From assembly GCA_014084085.1 (NCBI GenBank), contig NPFB01000095.1:85677-144627 (forward strand): DNA of 58,951 nt, written 5' to 3'. A program made the translations under genes and the position numbers. Below the pieces are notes generated by a model. The model was not told the origin of the DNA. It saw only the letters and a program-made list of their open reading frames with translations, and searched no databases. The DNA is from Hondaea fermentalgiana. Lineage: Eukaryota > Sar > Bigyra > Thraustochytrida > Thraustochytriidae. The number at the start of each line of letters is the position of its first letter. Position 1 is the stretch's first letter. Of this stretch, positions 19,116 to 28,562 are shown in pieces.

Positions 19116-20210
19116 GGTGAGTGACCGCCTGGTCCTCCTTTGCCCTTTCGCTGTCGCCGCGGCGCAGAGTCGTCGTGCGCGAGGATCCGTTTCCCGCGTG
19201 CGCCGCCGCCTCTGCCTCGCGCCCGCCGACAGGTCTCCGCAAGCCCCGCGCGCGCCGCGGACTTGGGCCAAGAATTAGGAGTCTGCGCGCCACTCGCTTC
19301 CACTCCACATACTACTTACTACCAAGGAAAGGGGGGGTGTCCCCGCAGGGTCCCCGCATGCCGGTTCTGCAAGGGCTTTGCAAATCCTCGCGACTCCGCG
19401 GGATTCCACGCGTGAATGGATGGGACTCGCAGGCCTAGGCGTTGCATTCAGGTTGCCGACGCTGCAGCAAAGGGCTGAGAGGGAGGCAGAGGACAAGAAG
19501 CCACGGACCGACAGAGACGTCGCCCCGTGGCTGAATGAGCGATGAGCAAAGAGTTCGTCCGACGTGAGGCATGGCGAGCGAGCGGTGTGCGACAAAGGCA
19601 AAGTCCGCAGGCAGGGAAGAATAAAGTCAATCATCAAGTCTTGAACGAAAAACGCGTTGCTGAATATCATCATTCTCCACACCACCTTTTTGCTTCTCCG
19701 AAGCCTGTGTATATAATAGGTGAAAAAAGGACGAGATGATCAGGATTTGCAGCCTTTAGTTGATCTATTGCACACACATCAAACAGCGCGAAGAGATTTC
19801 GTAGCCGACCAGCGAGACTCTCAACAACTTCGTGATAACGTTTAGGCCTAGACCTAGTTCGTGACGAAAATCGTCCAAAAGGAAGGCTTGCCCGCAACGA
19901 TGCATATTCTGGCCCAGCTGAAGCAAAGCCAATGGCCCCGACCATTCTCACCGAATAGCCCTCTATGCGTGCCCGTGAGCCCAATTTACAAACATCGCCA
20001 TTGTCCTGGGCACTGACCTTGCATCAATGCCACAGTGACATGGGCCTGATAGCCTTGCCTTGGCCCTGATTGGCAGCCTTATGGCAGTGCTGGTACTTCC
20101 GTACTTTACTATTACTACTTGTAGTGTGTGCGCTCTCAACGGCTACTACCAAGGAATTCTTCTTCGTCGGCGTACAGAATCGCAAGTAAACGACGCGAGA
20201 ACGCAGGACC
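19116..20210. promoter_or_regulatory. Divergent region between the FYV7-like and IQ-motif genes
   Basis: 1,095 bp. The part next to FYV7 is GC-rich, the middle is AT-richer. A CTACTACCAAGGA-like string occurs near both ends (about 19313 and 20143), upstream of each start. No gene seen. Confidence 0.4.
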
Positions 20211-22001
20211 ATGGCGCGCGCACAGACGGCGCAGACCAAGGCCGACATGCGGCGGCAGGCCGCAAGAGAGGCAAGGGAAGCCTCGAGGCGCGCCGAGGCC
20301 GCAGAAAGCGGGGTCCAGCGACGCATGGCCAAGATGAGAGAAGCGCAACTCGAAAAACAACTTGCAGCGACACCTGCACCAATATCAATCGAGGAAGACC
20401 AGGAACAGACCTATGCTGACCTTGGGTACTTGGACGAGCACGGCGATGCGCGTGAAAACTGGCGCTCTAGCACAGCAGCACCTGGAAACCGCTCTCACCT
20501 CGCAGCCTCAAACCGGTCGCCGCGAGGTGTCCATTCGAATTTGGGCTCACCCAATGGCATGTCAGAAATCTCTGGCGCTGCGAGCCCAAGCAAGGCTTTG
20601 CGTGATTTACAAAACCGCCCGCGCCAAGTCAAACTATCAATCATGGAAGAATTTCGCCGCGAGCTCGAGGAAATTGAGGTCCTTAGAGAAGTGCTGCGGG
20701 AGCGCTACTTTAACGAATGCCGGGAGCGTCTCGAAGAGGGCCATCGAGCTGCCATCGAAATTCAGCGCATTATTCGCGCACGAATTGCGCGCGAGCGTGT
20801 CCAGACCATCATCGATGAGCGCGCCGCACTCGTCTACGGCCCAGAGCATCACGCTGCTGCTGTCAAAGTACAAGCGCAATACCGCAGGCGTGCCGTCGAG
20901 CCACTCATTGCGGAGAAGCGTCGCGACAAACTTGCACGGCGAAGAGAGGCGGAAGCAAAGCGCGCGCAAAAGAAAGCTCTTCGGAAACAATCCGAAGAGC
21001 AACGCCGGGCCGAGGAAGAGGCCGCAATCGAGGCACAACAGCGGCTTCGGGCCGATATTAAAGCGGAAGAGCGCTTGGAACTCCAAAAGGATGTCGAAAG
21101 ACAAAAGAAGGTCGCCGAAGAAATGCGCCGTGAACAAGAGAAACGTGCCGAGGCTGAAGCGCGCACCTTGCAGGGTGCAAGGAAGCGTCATGCTGCCGAA
21201 ATGGCGCGCACTATGGAGCAGGAACAGAACCGTCTGCAAGAACAAATTGCCAACACGAACACAAGCTATGTAACAACCAAGCAGGCGCCCGTAGCTGAGT
21301 CCGTTGTCAAGCTCAGCTCGCCAGTACATCAGCAGCAGCAGCGGCAGCAGCAGCAGCAGCAGCTTTCTCCGGCGCCATCTGTTGACGAAGATCTTCCTGT
21401 GTCACCAGCAGCTTTGCCTGTTGAGGAGAGTCGTATTGACCCAACTCCAGCCAACGAGGAAAGCAGCGAAGAGTCCATTCCCGACATCGGGGTCGTTGAC
21501 GCCTCCATCGAAGCCATTGACGACAAAGCAGGCGTTCCCCGTCTCGGTTCAACGAAAGCGCCTCTGAGTTTTAATGATGACGATGACGATGATGATGATG
21601 ATGATGATGATAATGGTCTCGCGGGTCTTCTTGAACTTGCGCAACAAACCAAAGCTCAGGCCTCAGCTCGCGAAAGAGAGGAAGAGGGCAAGCTACAAGA
21701 AGAATCAGAGACACATGACCAAGCTGGCGACGCGGACAGCACTGGTGACGATGACAACGATGATTTTTGCGGATTTTCCAATTCTCGCAGACCGGAATCC
21801 AAAACGTCAAACAGGGCACAAGACTCGTTCTCCAATCGCGTTGAATCGACAAGCAAGGAAAATGCTACAAATTCTCCCAAGCACTCGCCTGTGGCATCGC
21901 CAAACCCATCTCTCCACCGAAACGCTGGTGCTGCTGTTTCGGGTGCCCCTGTTGCCGACTATGAGGATGACTTTGAAGACCTCGACGAAATTGCCCTGTA
22001 G
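20211..22001 (+). CDS. IQ-motif, coiled-coil protein with acidic C-terminus
   Basis: 596 residues from the ATG at 20211; stop TAG at 21999-22001. Residues ~180-200 (AAIEIQRIIRARIARERVQ) and ~220-240 (AAVKVQAQYRRRAVEPL) are IQ-type calmodulin/centrin-binding helices. Residues ~240-350 are a long highly charged coiled coil (Glu/Lys/Arg/Ala) and the N-terminal 60 residues are also helical and charged. The second half is disordered, with a Gln run (~375-385), an Asp run (~455-468) and a terminal DYEDDFEDLDEIAL. Acidic DDFE-type tails and IQ coiled coils are frequent in flagellar and centriolar proteins, but no orthologue is recognised, so the ciliary role is only a guess from type and neighbourhood. 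Confidence 0.8.
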   Translation: MARAQTAQTKADMRRQAAREAREASRRAEAAESGVQRRMAKMREAQLEKQLAATPAPISIEEDQEQTYADLGYLDEHGDARENWRSSTAAPGNRSHLAASNRSPRGVHSNLGSPNGMSEISGAASPSKALRDLQNRPRQVKLSIMEEFRRELEEIEVLREVLRERYFNECRERLEEGHRAAIEIQRIIRARIARERVQTIIDERAALVYGPEHHAAAVKVQAQYRRRAVEPLIAEKRRDKLARRREAEAKRAQKKALRKQSEEQRRAEEEAAIEAQQRLRADIKAEERLELQKDVERQKKVAEEMRREQEKRAEAEARTLQGARKRHAAEMARTMEQEQNRLQEQIANTNTSYVTTKQAPVAESVVKLSSPVHQQQQRQQQQQQLSPAPSVDEDLPVSPAALPVEESRIDPTPANEESSEESIPDIGVVDASIEAIDDKAGVPRLGSTKAPLSFNDDDDDDDDDDDDNGLAGLLELAQQTKAQASAREREEEGKLQEESETHDQAGDADSTGDDDNDDFCGFSNSRRPESKTSNRAQDSFSNRVESTSKENATNSPKHSPVASPNPSLHRNAGAAVSGAPVADYEDDFEDLDEIAL

Positions 22002-22414
22002 GCCAAGTTAAGAAAGATAAATTGAAATGTTCATTCTTCGTCTGTACGTCTAGACCTCAAGCAAAAGAACGCGGCCTTCTGCACCGAAGCATCGTTAGCC
22101 ATTGTATGGATTGGGTGGCTCCTGTGCATCAAAATGAAACAGTGGCACCTGCAAAAAAAGAAAAAAAAAAAAAAGGGATGAAAAATGAGGATCGGGGACA
22201 ATTTTGGATTGTCCGCCGGATGTCGCGCGAGCAAGCCTGGACGCCCATGGGGCGCTGCAGGTCGCCCGGGTCTCAGCAAGACCCTAATGCTTTGCATTCC
22301 GAAGATGACGCAGACCTAGGCGGTGGCAGAGAGACCGACAAATTGGCATGCCGACCTCTCTTTCCAGCTGCAGCAGATTGGAAGCCACGAGCGGCGGCCA
22401 AACCTTGTGAAAAC
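22002..22414. other. Intergenic/5' leader (413 bp) before the RhoGEF
   Basis: Includes an A-rich run around 22155-22175. The RhoGEF frame is open through part of this region, with alternative in-frame ATGs, but the peptide there lacks conservation signals. Confidence 0.4.
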
Positions 22415-24887
22415 ATGCTGACACGGATCCGCAGCTTCACGCGCAACAATGGTGGCGGCGGCGGCGGCGGCGGCGCAAACAGTAGCAGCAGGAGTGGCAA
22501 GAATCGGAGCTTGTTTCTAAGCCAAGGTGGAAGAGATCCGAGCGCGAACAATATCGGCAAATACGATGACGATAGTCACAACGTTGCTGATGACGACTTT
22601 GGTGACGACGATGAAGAGGTCATCAAAGTGACCGAAGGAGACAGAGAAAGCTTGCTGCTCGGTGCCCCAGAAGCGATATCGATCTCACAGAGCGCAAGTG
22701 ACGCGAGCCTCTTCCAAAGTGACAAGAGCGAGTCTTCTGAGCCTGTCGACGAACGCGCTCGAATTGTGGAGGAGATCGTGGCTACGGAAGACTCTTTTCG
22801 AGGCTTCATGCTTGCCCTGCGGCGCACGTACGTTGCACGTCTCGAGCGAGAAATGCCTGCCGAAGCACACAAGCTCTGCTTCGCCCAGCTGGCTCCACTT
22901 TTGCGTTTCTCTAAACTGCTCATTTGCGAACTTGAGAAAGAAATATCTCTTCGTGGAGCCTCTCTTGCCTCCGTGGGTCACATTTTCGTGCGCTTGTCGC
23001 CCTTTTTCAAAATGTATGTCACTTACGCTCGCGATCATCTCCGCATTTCGCAAGTCATTGAGGAAAACACTCGCAAAAGGGCGAGTATTCGCAAAATCTG
23101 CCAAGAGTGCAAGGTAAGTCATTGCAGCAACAGCGTCCGCTTGATTCAACTCCCTCTTTGCAAAGTTTCAAAACTGACGACAACGATAGCTCGAACAAGA
23201 TTGCAAAGATCAGACATTACAAAGCATGCTCATTATGCCCATCCAGCGTGTTCCGCGCTACCTTCTTCTTCTCAAGGAACTGCGGAAAGCCACACCCGAA
23301 GACCATTCAGACCATGCCGTGCTCGCGGATGCACTCGCCGCGCTTACCGAGGTCGCAGGCTCAATGAACCGTGAAATCGGCGATATGGAGTGCATGGTAC
23401 AGATTCTCGAGCTGCAACGGAACATGAAGCCACAACCTCAACTCATGAAGACTGGGCGCAGACTTGTGCGCTCGGGTCCACTTCGCAAGCTCTCGCAGGA
23501 CCATTCCTACCAGCAAGAGTTGCACTTTTTCCTGTTCAACGACTGTCTCGTATATGCAAAACTTATGCCGCGCATCATTGGCGGCGTCAAGTATCAATTT
23601 CGCCGAATGATACAGGTTGCCCGCGTCCAGGATCTTGGATTGGAGGGAACCTCCGACCCGCCTAACCCGGCAAATGGAGCCTTTGCAAAACGCGAGTCTC
23701 TTAAACTACCCAAGACTACTGTACTTGCGAGTGAGTCTGCAGTGGATGGCGAGCAGCCGTCAAACTCGTCTCCGGGGTCAAGACAACGCGATGCTCTCTT
23801 TCCTCTTCGCATTCTGGGAACAAAATCTCTCACTGTCTTTGCCGCAAGCGAGGAAGAGCGGCGAGCATGGCTAGCCGACCTCGAAGAGCACGCAGATCCG
23901 AGCGTTGTCACGGACACTGAGGCCTTGCAAAAGGAACAAGAGGCCAAACTTCGCGAAAGCATGGAGGCTGCAGAGGAGCGGCTCAAGGACATGCGTGTTT
24001 CCGATCCAGTGCGCGTTCACGCCGCAACGGCTTGGGTCAAGCTCAACACGACCTCGAGCGCAAATCCGCCCAAAGACGACCCGGAGCTTCAGCTCAAGTT
24101 CCTCGTTTCCAAAACGGGGACCGATCTCTGTTCCGCAGGAGGAGTCAAGCCGTTTTCGGTTCTTTCACTCACGCTCACGATTCTCGATGCGCGCAGTATT
24201 CTAACACTTGTCCGGGAAGCAACGTCCAAGCATGCCTCGGGTGTCTATTGTCTCATCCAATTCGGCAAGACAACGCATCGCACAAGTGTTTTCCATGAGG
24301 ATGAGGAACCCATTTGGATGCAGGACTTTCACGGCATGAACTTTTTGGCCGGATTCCACAGCGCACTACAAATCAAGGTCAAACTCGTAAGCAAGTCAAA
24401 GTTGCGCAAGGACCCTGTTCTTGCCACCCTGGACATTCGCATTCAGGATGTGCTTGCCATGACGGGTTTTCGTGTCGATTCGCATCAAGAGCAGGAAGCT
24501 ATCATTACTGCGTCGGCCAAAGTCACCGACAAAAAGGTCAGCCGTATGAAGCAACCCAAAGCTGTCCATGTCCTCACGAGCACGTTGACTGATGATTACA
24601 AGCTCAATCAGATTCGCCCCGCCACCGAAAGTCTCCCATTATCTGCAAAGCCTCTTCCAGAGGTCCCGCCTTTGCCTCCATCTCGCCCCAATTCGATGCG
24701 ACGTGCAAGTACAGATTCTCGCGCCTGGAGCGAGAGATCCCGCGATTCGATAGAACTTGCCTGTTCGCCAACGACGACGAATGAATCAACCGCAAATGTG
24801 AAAAGCTCAGATAGCGAGGACAGGCAGCGACTGCTCTCGCGCCCGCTTCCGAGCATACCTGTGCCTCCTGCGCCGCCTACGGCCTAG
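22415..24887 (+). CDS. Rho guanine-nucleotide exchange factor, DH-PH-C2 architecture, 2 exons
   Basis: Exon 1 is 22415-23113 and exon 2 is 23190-24887, separated by a 76-bp phase-0 GT-AG intron; 798 residues. Start chosen at MLTRIRSFTR, followed by a Gly run and acidic linker. The DH domain spans ~114-310: RARIVEEIVATEDSFRGFML (CR1), the LFVRLSPFFKMYVTYA-like middle, and after the splice LEQDCKDQTLQSMLIMPIQR plus VPRYLLLLKEL (CR3). PH spans ~320-470: LVRSGPLRKL, LHFFLFNDCLVYAKL and a closing ERRAWLADLEEH helix, with a Ser/Pro-rich insertion. Residues ~556-680 look like a C2 domain (LTLTILDARSI, YCLIQFGKTTHRTSVF, EEPIWMQDF). The Pro/Ser-rich tail (PPLPPSRP, PLPSIPVPPAPP) could bind SH3 domains. 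Expected to activate Rho/Rac-type GTPases at membranes. The intron inside the DH domain confirms the join. Confidence 0.88.
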
Positions 24888-25534
24888 CAATGTTTGATTA
24901 TCATGATGAGATAGTATACTCGGTGTTCCTACGTTCGCATTTCTTTTTCCATTGTTACAGCAGCCTGACTCTCACTGTTAGGCCCTGAAGGACTGCTTTC
25001 CAGCAGTAGGCAGGCGAATTCAACGCCAAGCAGCCTAATAGTCTACATGTAAAGTTTTTATGATGAATGAGAGCCGTTACGAATGTATTTTTTGTTCATA
25101 TTGAATTGAGCAAGGCAAGTTTTGGCTTACGCCCGGAGCACAGGCTCGAGCCCAGAATCGCTCAAACAGGTGGTTTACGTTGTCTTGGCTTGCTCGATTC
25201 CTAGGCTGCGTTTCTCCGGCGAGCCAGCACATGCCAATCAATCATCGTTCGGCCTAGAAGCTAAGCGCCCCCCCCCCCTCCCAAAAAATATAATGCCAAT
25301 TTTCTGCCTTCTGCAGGCAGAAGAAGTGGCCATCTTGGGCCTGTCTGCCTGAAAAACGGTCATCTCCAATCATAAGATGAATCCGGTGAGCTAGCCCAAA
25401 CGATAGACGAAACGAAGCGCGGCTCGGCTTGACTTGGCTCGGTCTGGCTTGGTTTGGCTTGGCTCGGCTTGACGAGACTCGAGACGCTCGGCTAGGCTTA
25501 AAGTAAACGGCCTTGCAGGCGGCGACGCGAGACA
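24888..25534. promoter_or_regulatory. Intergenic region and putative BBS9 promoter (647 bp)
   Basis: Same-strand spacer. Contains a poly-C run (about 25267-25280) and, 35-115 bp before the BBS9 ATG, a pentamer-like repeat (25419-25500). No gene seen. Confidence 0.45.
25419..25500. repeat. Degenerate GGCTC/GGCTT pentamer repeat upstream of BBS9
   Basis: Roughly 15 imperfect pentamers (GGCTC, GGCTT, GACTT, GGTTT) in tandem just ahead of the BBS9 start codon. Confidence 0.75.
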
Positions 25535-28282
25535 ATGGCAGTGTTCTCCGTGCGCGAGAACTGGAGGTGCGAGCTGGGCGCGTCAGAAGAGGAGGAGTTT
25601 GACAGTCGCGCGTTTTGCGTGGGACACTTTGTATGTAGCGGGCAGGACGCGCAAAAGGACTCTGTCCAGGTAGCCACGGGAAGCCTCAATGGCGTGCTTC
25701 GAGTTTATGAGCCGCGTTTGGCAAAGTACACAGCAGAAGACCTCTTGCTCGAGGTTATCCTCGACGCGCCCATTCTGCAGCTTGCCTGCGGCCGATTTGT
25801 CTCGCATGCAGCTGATGAGCTGACCCTCGCGGTGCTTCACCCCCGCGAACTTGTGGTCTATCGCCTCGTGCGTCGCTCGCAAGACATGCTTTTGCTAGAG
25901 AAACAGTATGCGCATCAGCTTGGCGATGGCGGCGAGCATTTTTCGGCCGCAAACTTCGTTTTCGGGCCCTTTGGCGGTGTGCGGAACAAAGACTTTATCG
26001 CTGTGCAGTCGTTGGATGGGCAACTTCACGTTTTCGAGCAAGAAAGCTTTGCTTTCATCCGGCAGTTGAATGATGTGCTCCTACCTGGACCCATGCTCTA
26101 TGTGCGGAAATTGGATGCTTTTCTCGTGTGCAACTCGCAATTTCAGATCGATTGCTACAAGTATCAAATGCTTGGCGCATCAACTTCTCGTGTTACGGGC
26201 GCCAAGGCGGCTGTGCAGACGGACTGGACGTTTACAGCCGGCGAACAGATTCTCGACCTGCAATGTGGTCGGGTCTCCGGAGGCCTTGGGGATGCGCAGC
26301 TCGACATAATCGTTCTTTGTGATCGATCAATCTTTTGCCTTACTGAGCGCGGTGGCGTCCGAATGCATGTAAAACTTGAGATTGGCTGCAATCCCATGAG
26401 CTTCGCGCTGGTCCCGCCTGTCGACGAACAGCAGAGCGACAACAAGAGCAATCTCTTGTTGTGCTCCGAGGCAGGCCAACTCACCGTTCTGCGCGAGCTC
26501 GGGACCGTGTGGAGCGCGGGAATGACTGCGCATGTTCCCGTGTCCCTGTCTGTGGCGCCTGTGGAAGGCGTCCAGGGCATGATTGTTTCCATGTCTGACG
26601 ACGGTAAGCTCGTTGTATCTCATCTCGGCACCGAGACTTCAAAGTCAGTTCTCGCGCCTCGGCGTGCAAAGAGAAAGACATTTACAAAGGGAAAAGGCCC
26701 CAGCGCCAACGAGGCGAAATCAGATGAGGAGAAAAAGGCATCCAACTTTGAAGCCGCAGCGGAAGAGGTGCAGCGCGCAGAAGAGATGGCTTACGATGAA
26801 ATGGATCGCGCGCACCAAGAGCTTCTCGAGAGAATCCGCAACTTGCACCGCGAGCTTGAAGACAAAGAGAATGCTCCTGTAAATGGTTCAGACACCGCTC
26901 GCACGGAGCTGCTAATGCTTGTCGAGACACCAGAGACACTCGATGACCTGAGCACCACCGATGCTGCGCTCGCAGAATCTGAAGATATGGCGCGCGAATA
27001 CGGCTACCGGCCGGATGGACAGGTCATGCAGGTCACGCTCAAATTGCACATTTCGAACCGGAGCTTTGAAAATCTCAAGGCAGTGCAGGTCACCTTGCAC
27101 ATGGACAACGCCTTTGTTGCGGCGGATGACTCGATTCTCTTGGAATCTTTGGCCGGACTCGAAGGCACGGGTGGTCGAGGCCGGACACCAGCCATTTTGC
27201 ACATCCCTGTCCGAGTCAAGGCGATCATTCCTGTTGCTTCCCTAGCGGCCAAGGTGGTGTGCACCTATAAAGTCAAGGACGGGCGAGTGCGTTCCGTTTC
27301 GACGCCGTTCCGATTACCCTTCTTTCTTGCGGCAAGGCCGCGCACTTCGATCAAGAACAGTGCGAGTAAAATTACAATTGACACCAATCTCGAGCCAACG
27401 CGTCTTCCAGTTCTTTTTGACGAACTTCTCCGTCAGCCAGGTCTTGATCGAGACATGGTTGCTTCCGTGACGGGAGCCTCTTCAAATGTTTTGAGCGTGG
27501 AGTTTTTGGACGGAGCCAATGCGACTGTGCTGGCGTCCAAGTCTGGAGGCAGATACCGCATCCAAGGCACCTCGCTTGCGCATCTGAGCCTGCTCGCAAG
27601 CGAGTTTGAGCATTTGCTCCAACGCAAGTTTGGCGACATTTTGGAGCTCACAGTGTCAGAAAGCCTTCCTCTTGCGGGTCTTTACGCTGCTGTTGACGAG
27701 CATCACGCTGCCCGTGTGGCGCTCGCAGACGCCGCTTCGGAACTAAATGACCGAGCGCACCAATACCGACTCATTCAGAAAAGGTTGCTTTCGCGGTACA
27801 AGGACAAGAATGCGCCAGCTTTGCGCGGGCTTGACGCGCTTTTACAAGTCACGCACGATCAAATCATGGACACGGTGAGCGCCCTTGCAGAGGCGAAGAT
27901 TGCGCGCCATGTTGCCGCGCAGCGATTGTCTTCTACGTTAGGCCTCCTTTTTCAACTTACAGGCTACAAGTACGATCTCGACAGGGACGACATGGAGGCC
28001 CTGCACTCGCACGTCCCGGTAAATGTCTGGACTTGCGATGGCGACACTATGGGTTGGGAGGAAACAGTTGACCTTTCTATCACGCACTTGCTCCGCACGA
28101 CGCTAGCCAAGAATCCGAAAGACATTGCTCCTGCAGGAGGATTTACACAGTCGACGCTTGCGCCCGACACTTCCAAGGTTCGCAAGCGGCTCGCCATGCT
28201 TTTTGATCGACTATCCAAAGGTGCCAGACCAGCGTCTGCGGCCACATTGAGTCCGGGCGAGTCCAAGACCAGCGCCTCATAG
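25535..28282 (+). CDS. BBS9: BBS9 (PTHB1), BBSome subunit
   Basis: 915 residues, similar to human PTHB1 (887), single exon, ATG at 25535 giving MAVFSVRENWRCELG. Family landmarks in order: VATGSLNGVLRVYEP, AEDLLLEVILDAPILQLACG, LAVLHPRELVVYRL, FGPFGGVRNKDFIAVQSLDG, VFEQESFAFIRQL, LLPGPMLY and MIVSMSDDGKLVVSHLGT (N-terminal beta-propeller, ~1-380); a coiled coil (~405-455); GAE-like and platform regions (~490-740) with KITIDTN and ANATVLASKSGGRYRIQ; then a C-terminal helical domain with RLIQKRLLSRYKDKNAP-like sequence, GWEETVDLSITHLLRTTL and LFDRLSKGARP. BBS9 is a scaffold of the BBSome, which moves membrane cargo out of cilia with IFT. The 3' end of this gene is the source of a decayed tandem duplication immediately downstream. 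Confidence 0.96.
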   Translation: MAVFSVRENWRCELGASEEEEFDSRAFCVGHFVCSGQDAQKDSVQVATGSLNGVLRVYEPRLAKYTAEDLLLEVILDAPILQLACGRFVSHAADELTLAVLHPRELVVYRLVRRSQDMLLLEKQYAHQLGDGGEHFSAANFVFGPFGGVRNKDFIAVQSLDGQLHVFEQESFAFIRQLNDVLLPGPMLYVRKLDAFLVCNSQFQIDCYKYQMLGASTSRVTGAKAAVQTDWTFTAGEQILDLQCGRVSGGLGDAQLDIIVLCDRSIFCLTERGGVRMHVKLEIGCNPMSFALVPPVDEQQSDNKSNLLLCSEAGQLTVLRELGTVWSAGMTAHVPVSLSVAPVEGVQGMIVSMSDDGKLVVSHLGTETSKSVLAPRRAKRKTFTKGKGPSANEAKSDEEKKASNFEAAAEEVQRAEEMAYDEMDRAHQELLERIRNLHRELEDKENAPVNGSDTARTELLMLVETPETLDDLSTTDAALAESEDMAREYGYRPDGQVMQVTLKLHISNRSFENLKAVQVTLHMDNAFVAADDSILLESLAGLEGTGGRGRTPAILHIPVRVKAIIPVASLAAKVVCTYKVKDGRVRSVSTPFRLPFFLAARPRTSIKNSASKITIDTNLEPTRLPVLFDELLRQPGLDRDMVASVTGASSNVLSVEFLDGANATVLASKSGGRYRIQGTSLAHLSLLASEFEHLLQRKFGDILELTVSESLPLAGLYAAVDEHHAARVALADAASELNDRAHQYRLIQKRLLSRYKDKNAPALRGLDALLQVTHDQIMDTVSALAEAKIARHVAAQRLSSTLGLLFQLTGYKYDLDRDDMEALHSHVPVNVWTCDGDTMGWEETVDLSITHLLRTTLAKNPKDIAPAGGFTQSTLAPDTSKVRKRLAMLFDRLSKGARPASAATLSPGESKTSAS

Positions 28283-28443
28283 ACCTTGCCAGATAATAGT
28301 GTCTATCCATGATAGTCTAAAGTTGTTGAAGATCTCTTCAAAGATTTTATTTTGGGGAGTCCAAAATTAGCGCGTCAGAAACCCTGCCAAGCAGTAGTGT
28401 CCATGATTTTCTACAAATGTTGAAGATGTCTTCCGACCAGAAA
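28259..28443. repeat. Decayed tandem duplication (~98 bp period) of the BBS9 3' end
   Basis: Unit 1 starts at GAGTCCAAGACCAGCGCCTC (28259), containing the last BBS9 codons and stop, and runs on through GAAGATCTCTTC. Unit 2 starts at GAGTCCAAAATTAGCGCGTC (28357) and repeats the same order of blocks: TGCCA..AGTAGTGTC, CCATGAT, TCTA.A, GTTGAAGAT.TCTTC. Mismatches and small gaps show that it is old. Confidence 0.8.
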
Positions 28444-28562
28444 CACTTTTCCGCCCCACCTGGACGGGGGGAAATGAGAAGTCATCTCTAGTACTTTTGG
28501 ATTTTCCTTTGAGGAATACATGAAAGAAGACGGAAAAGATTGCTGTTATCTGCAAATCGGAC

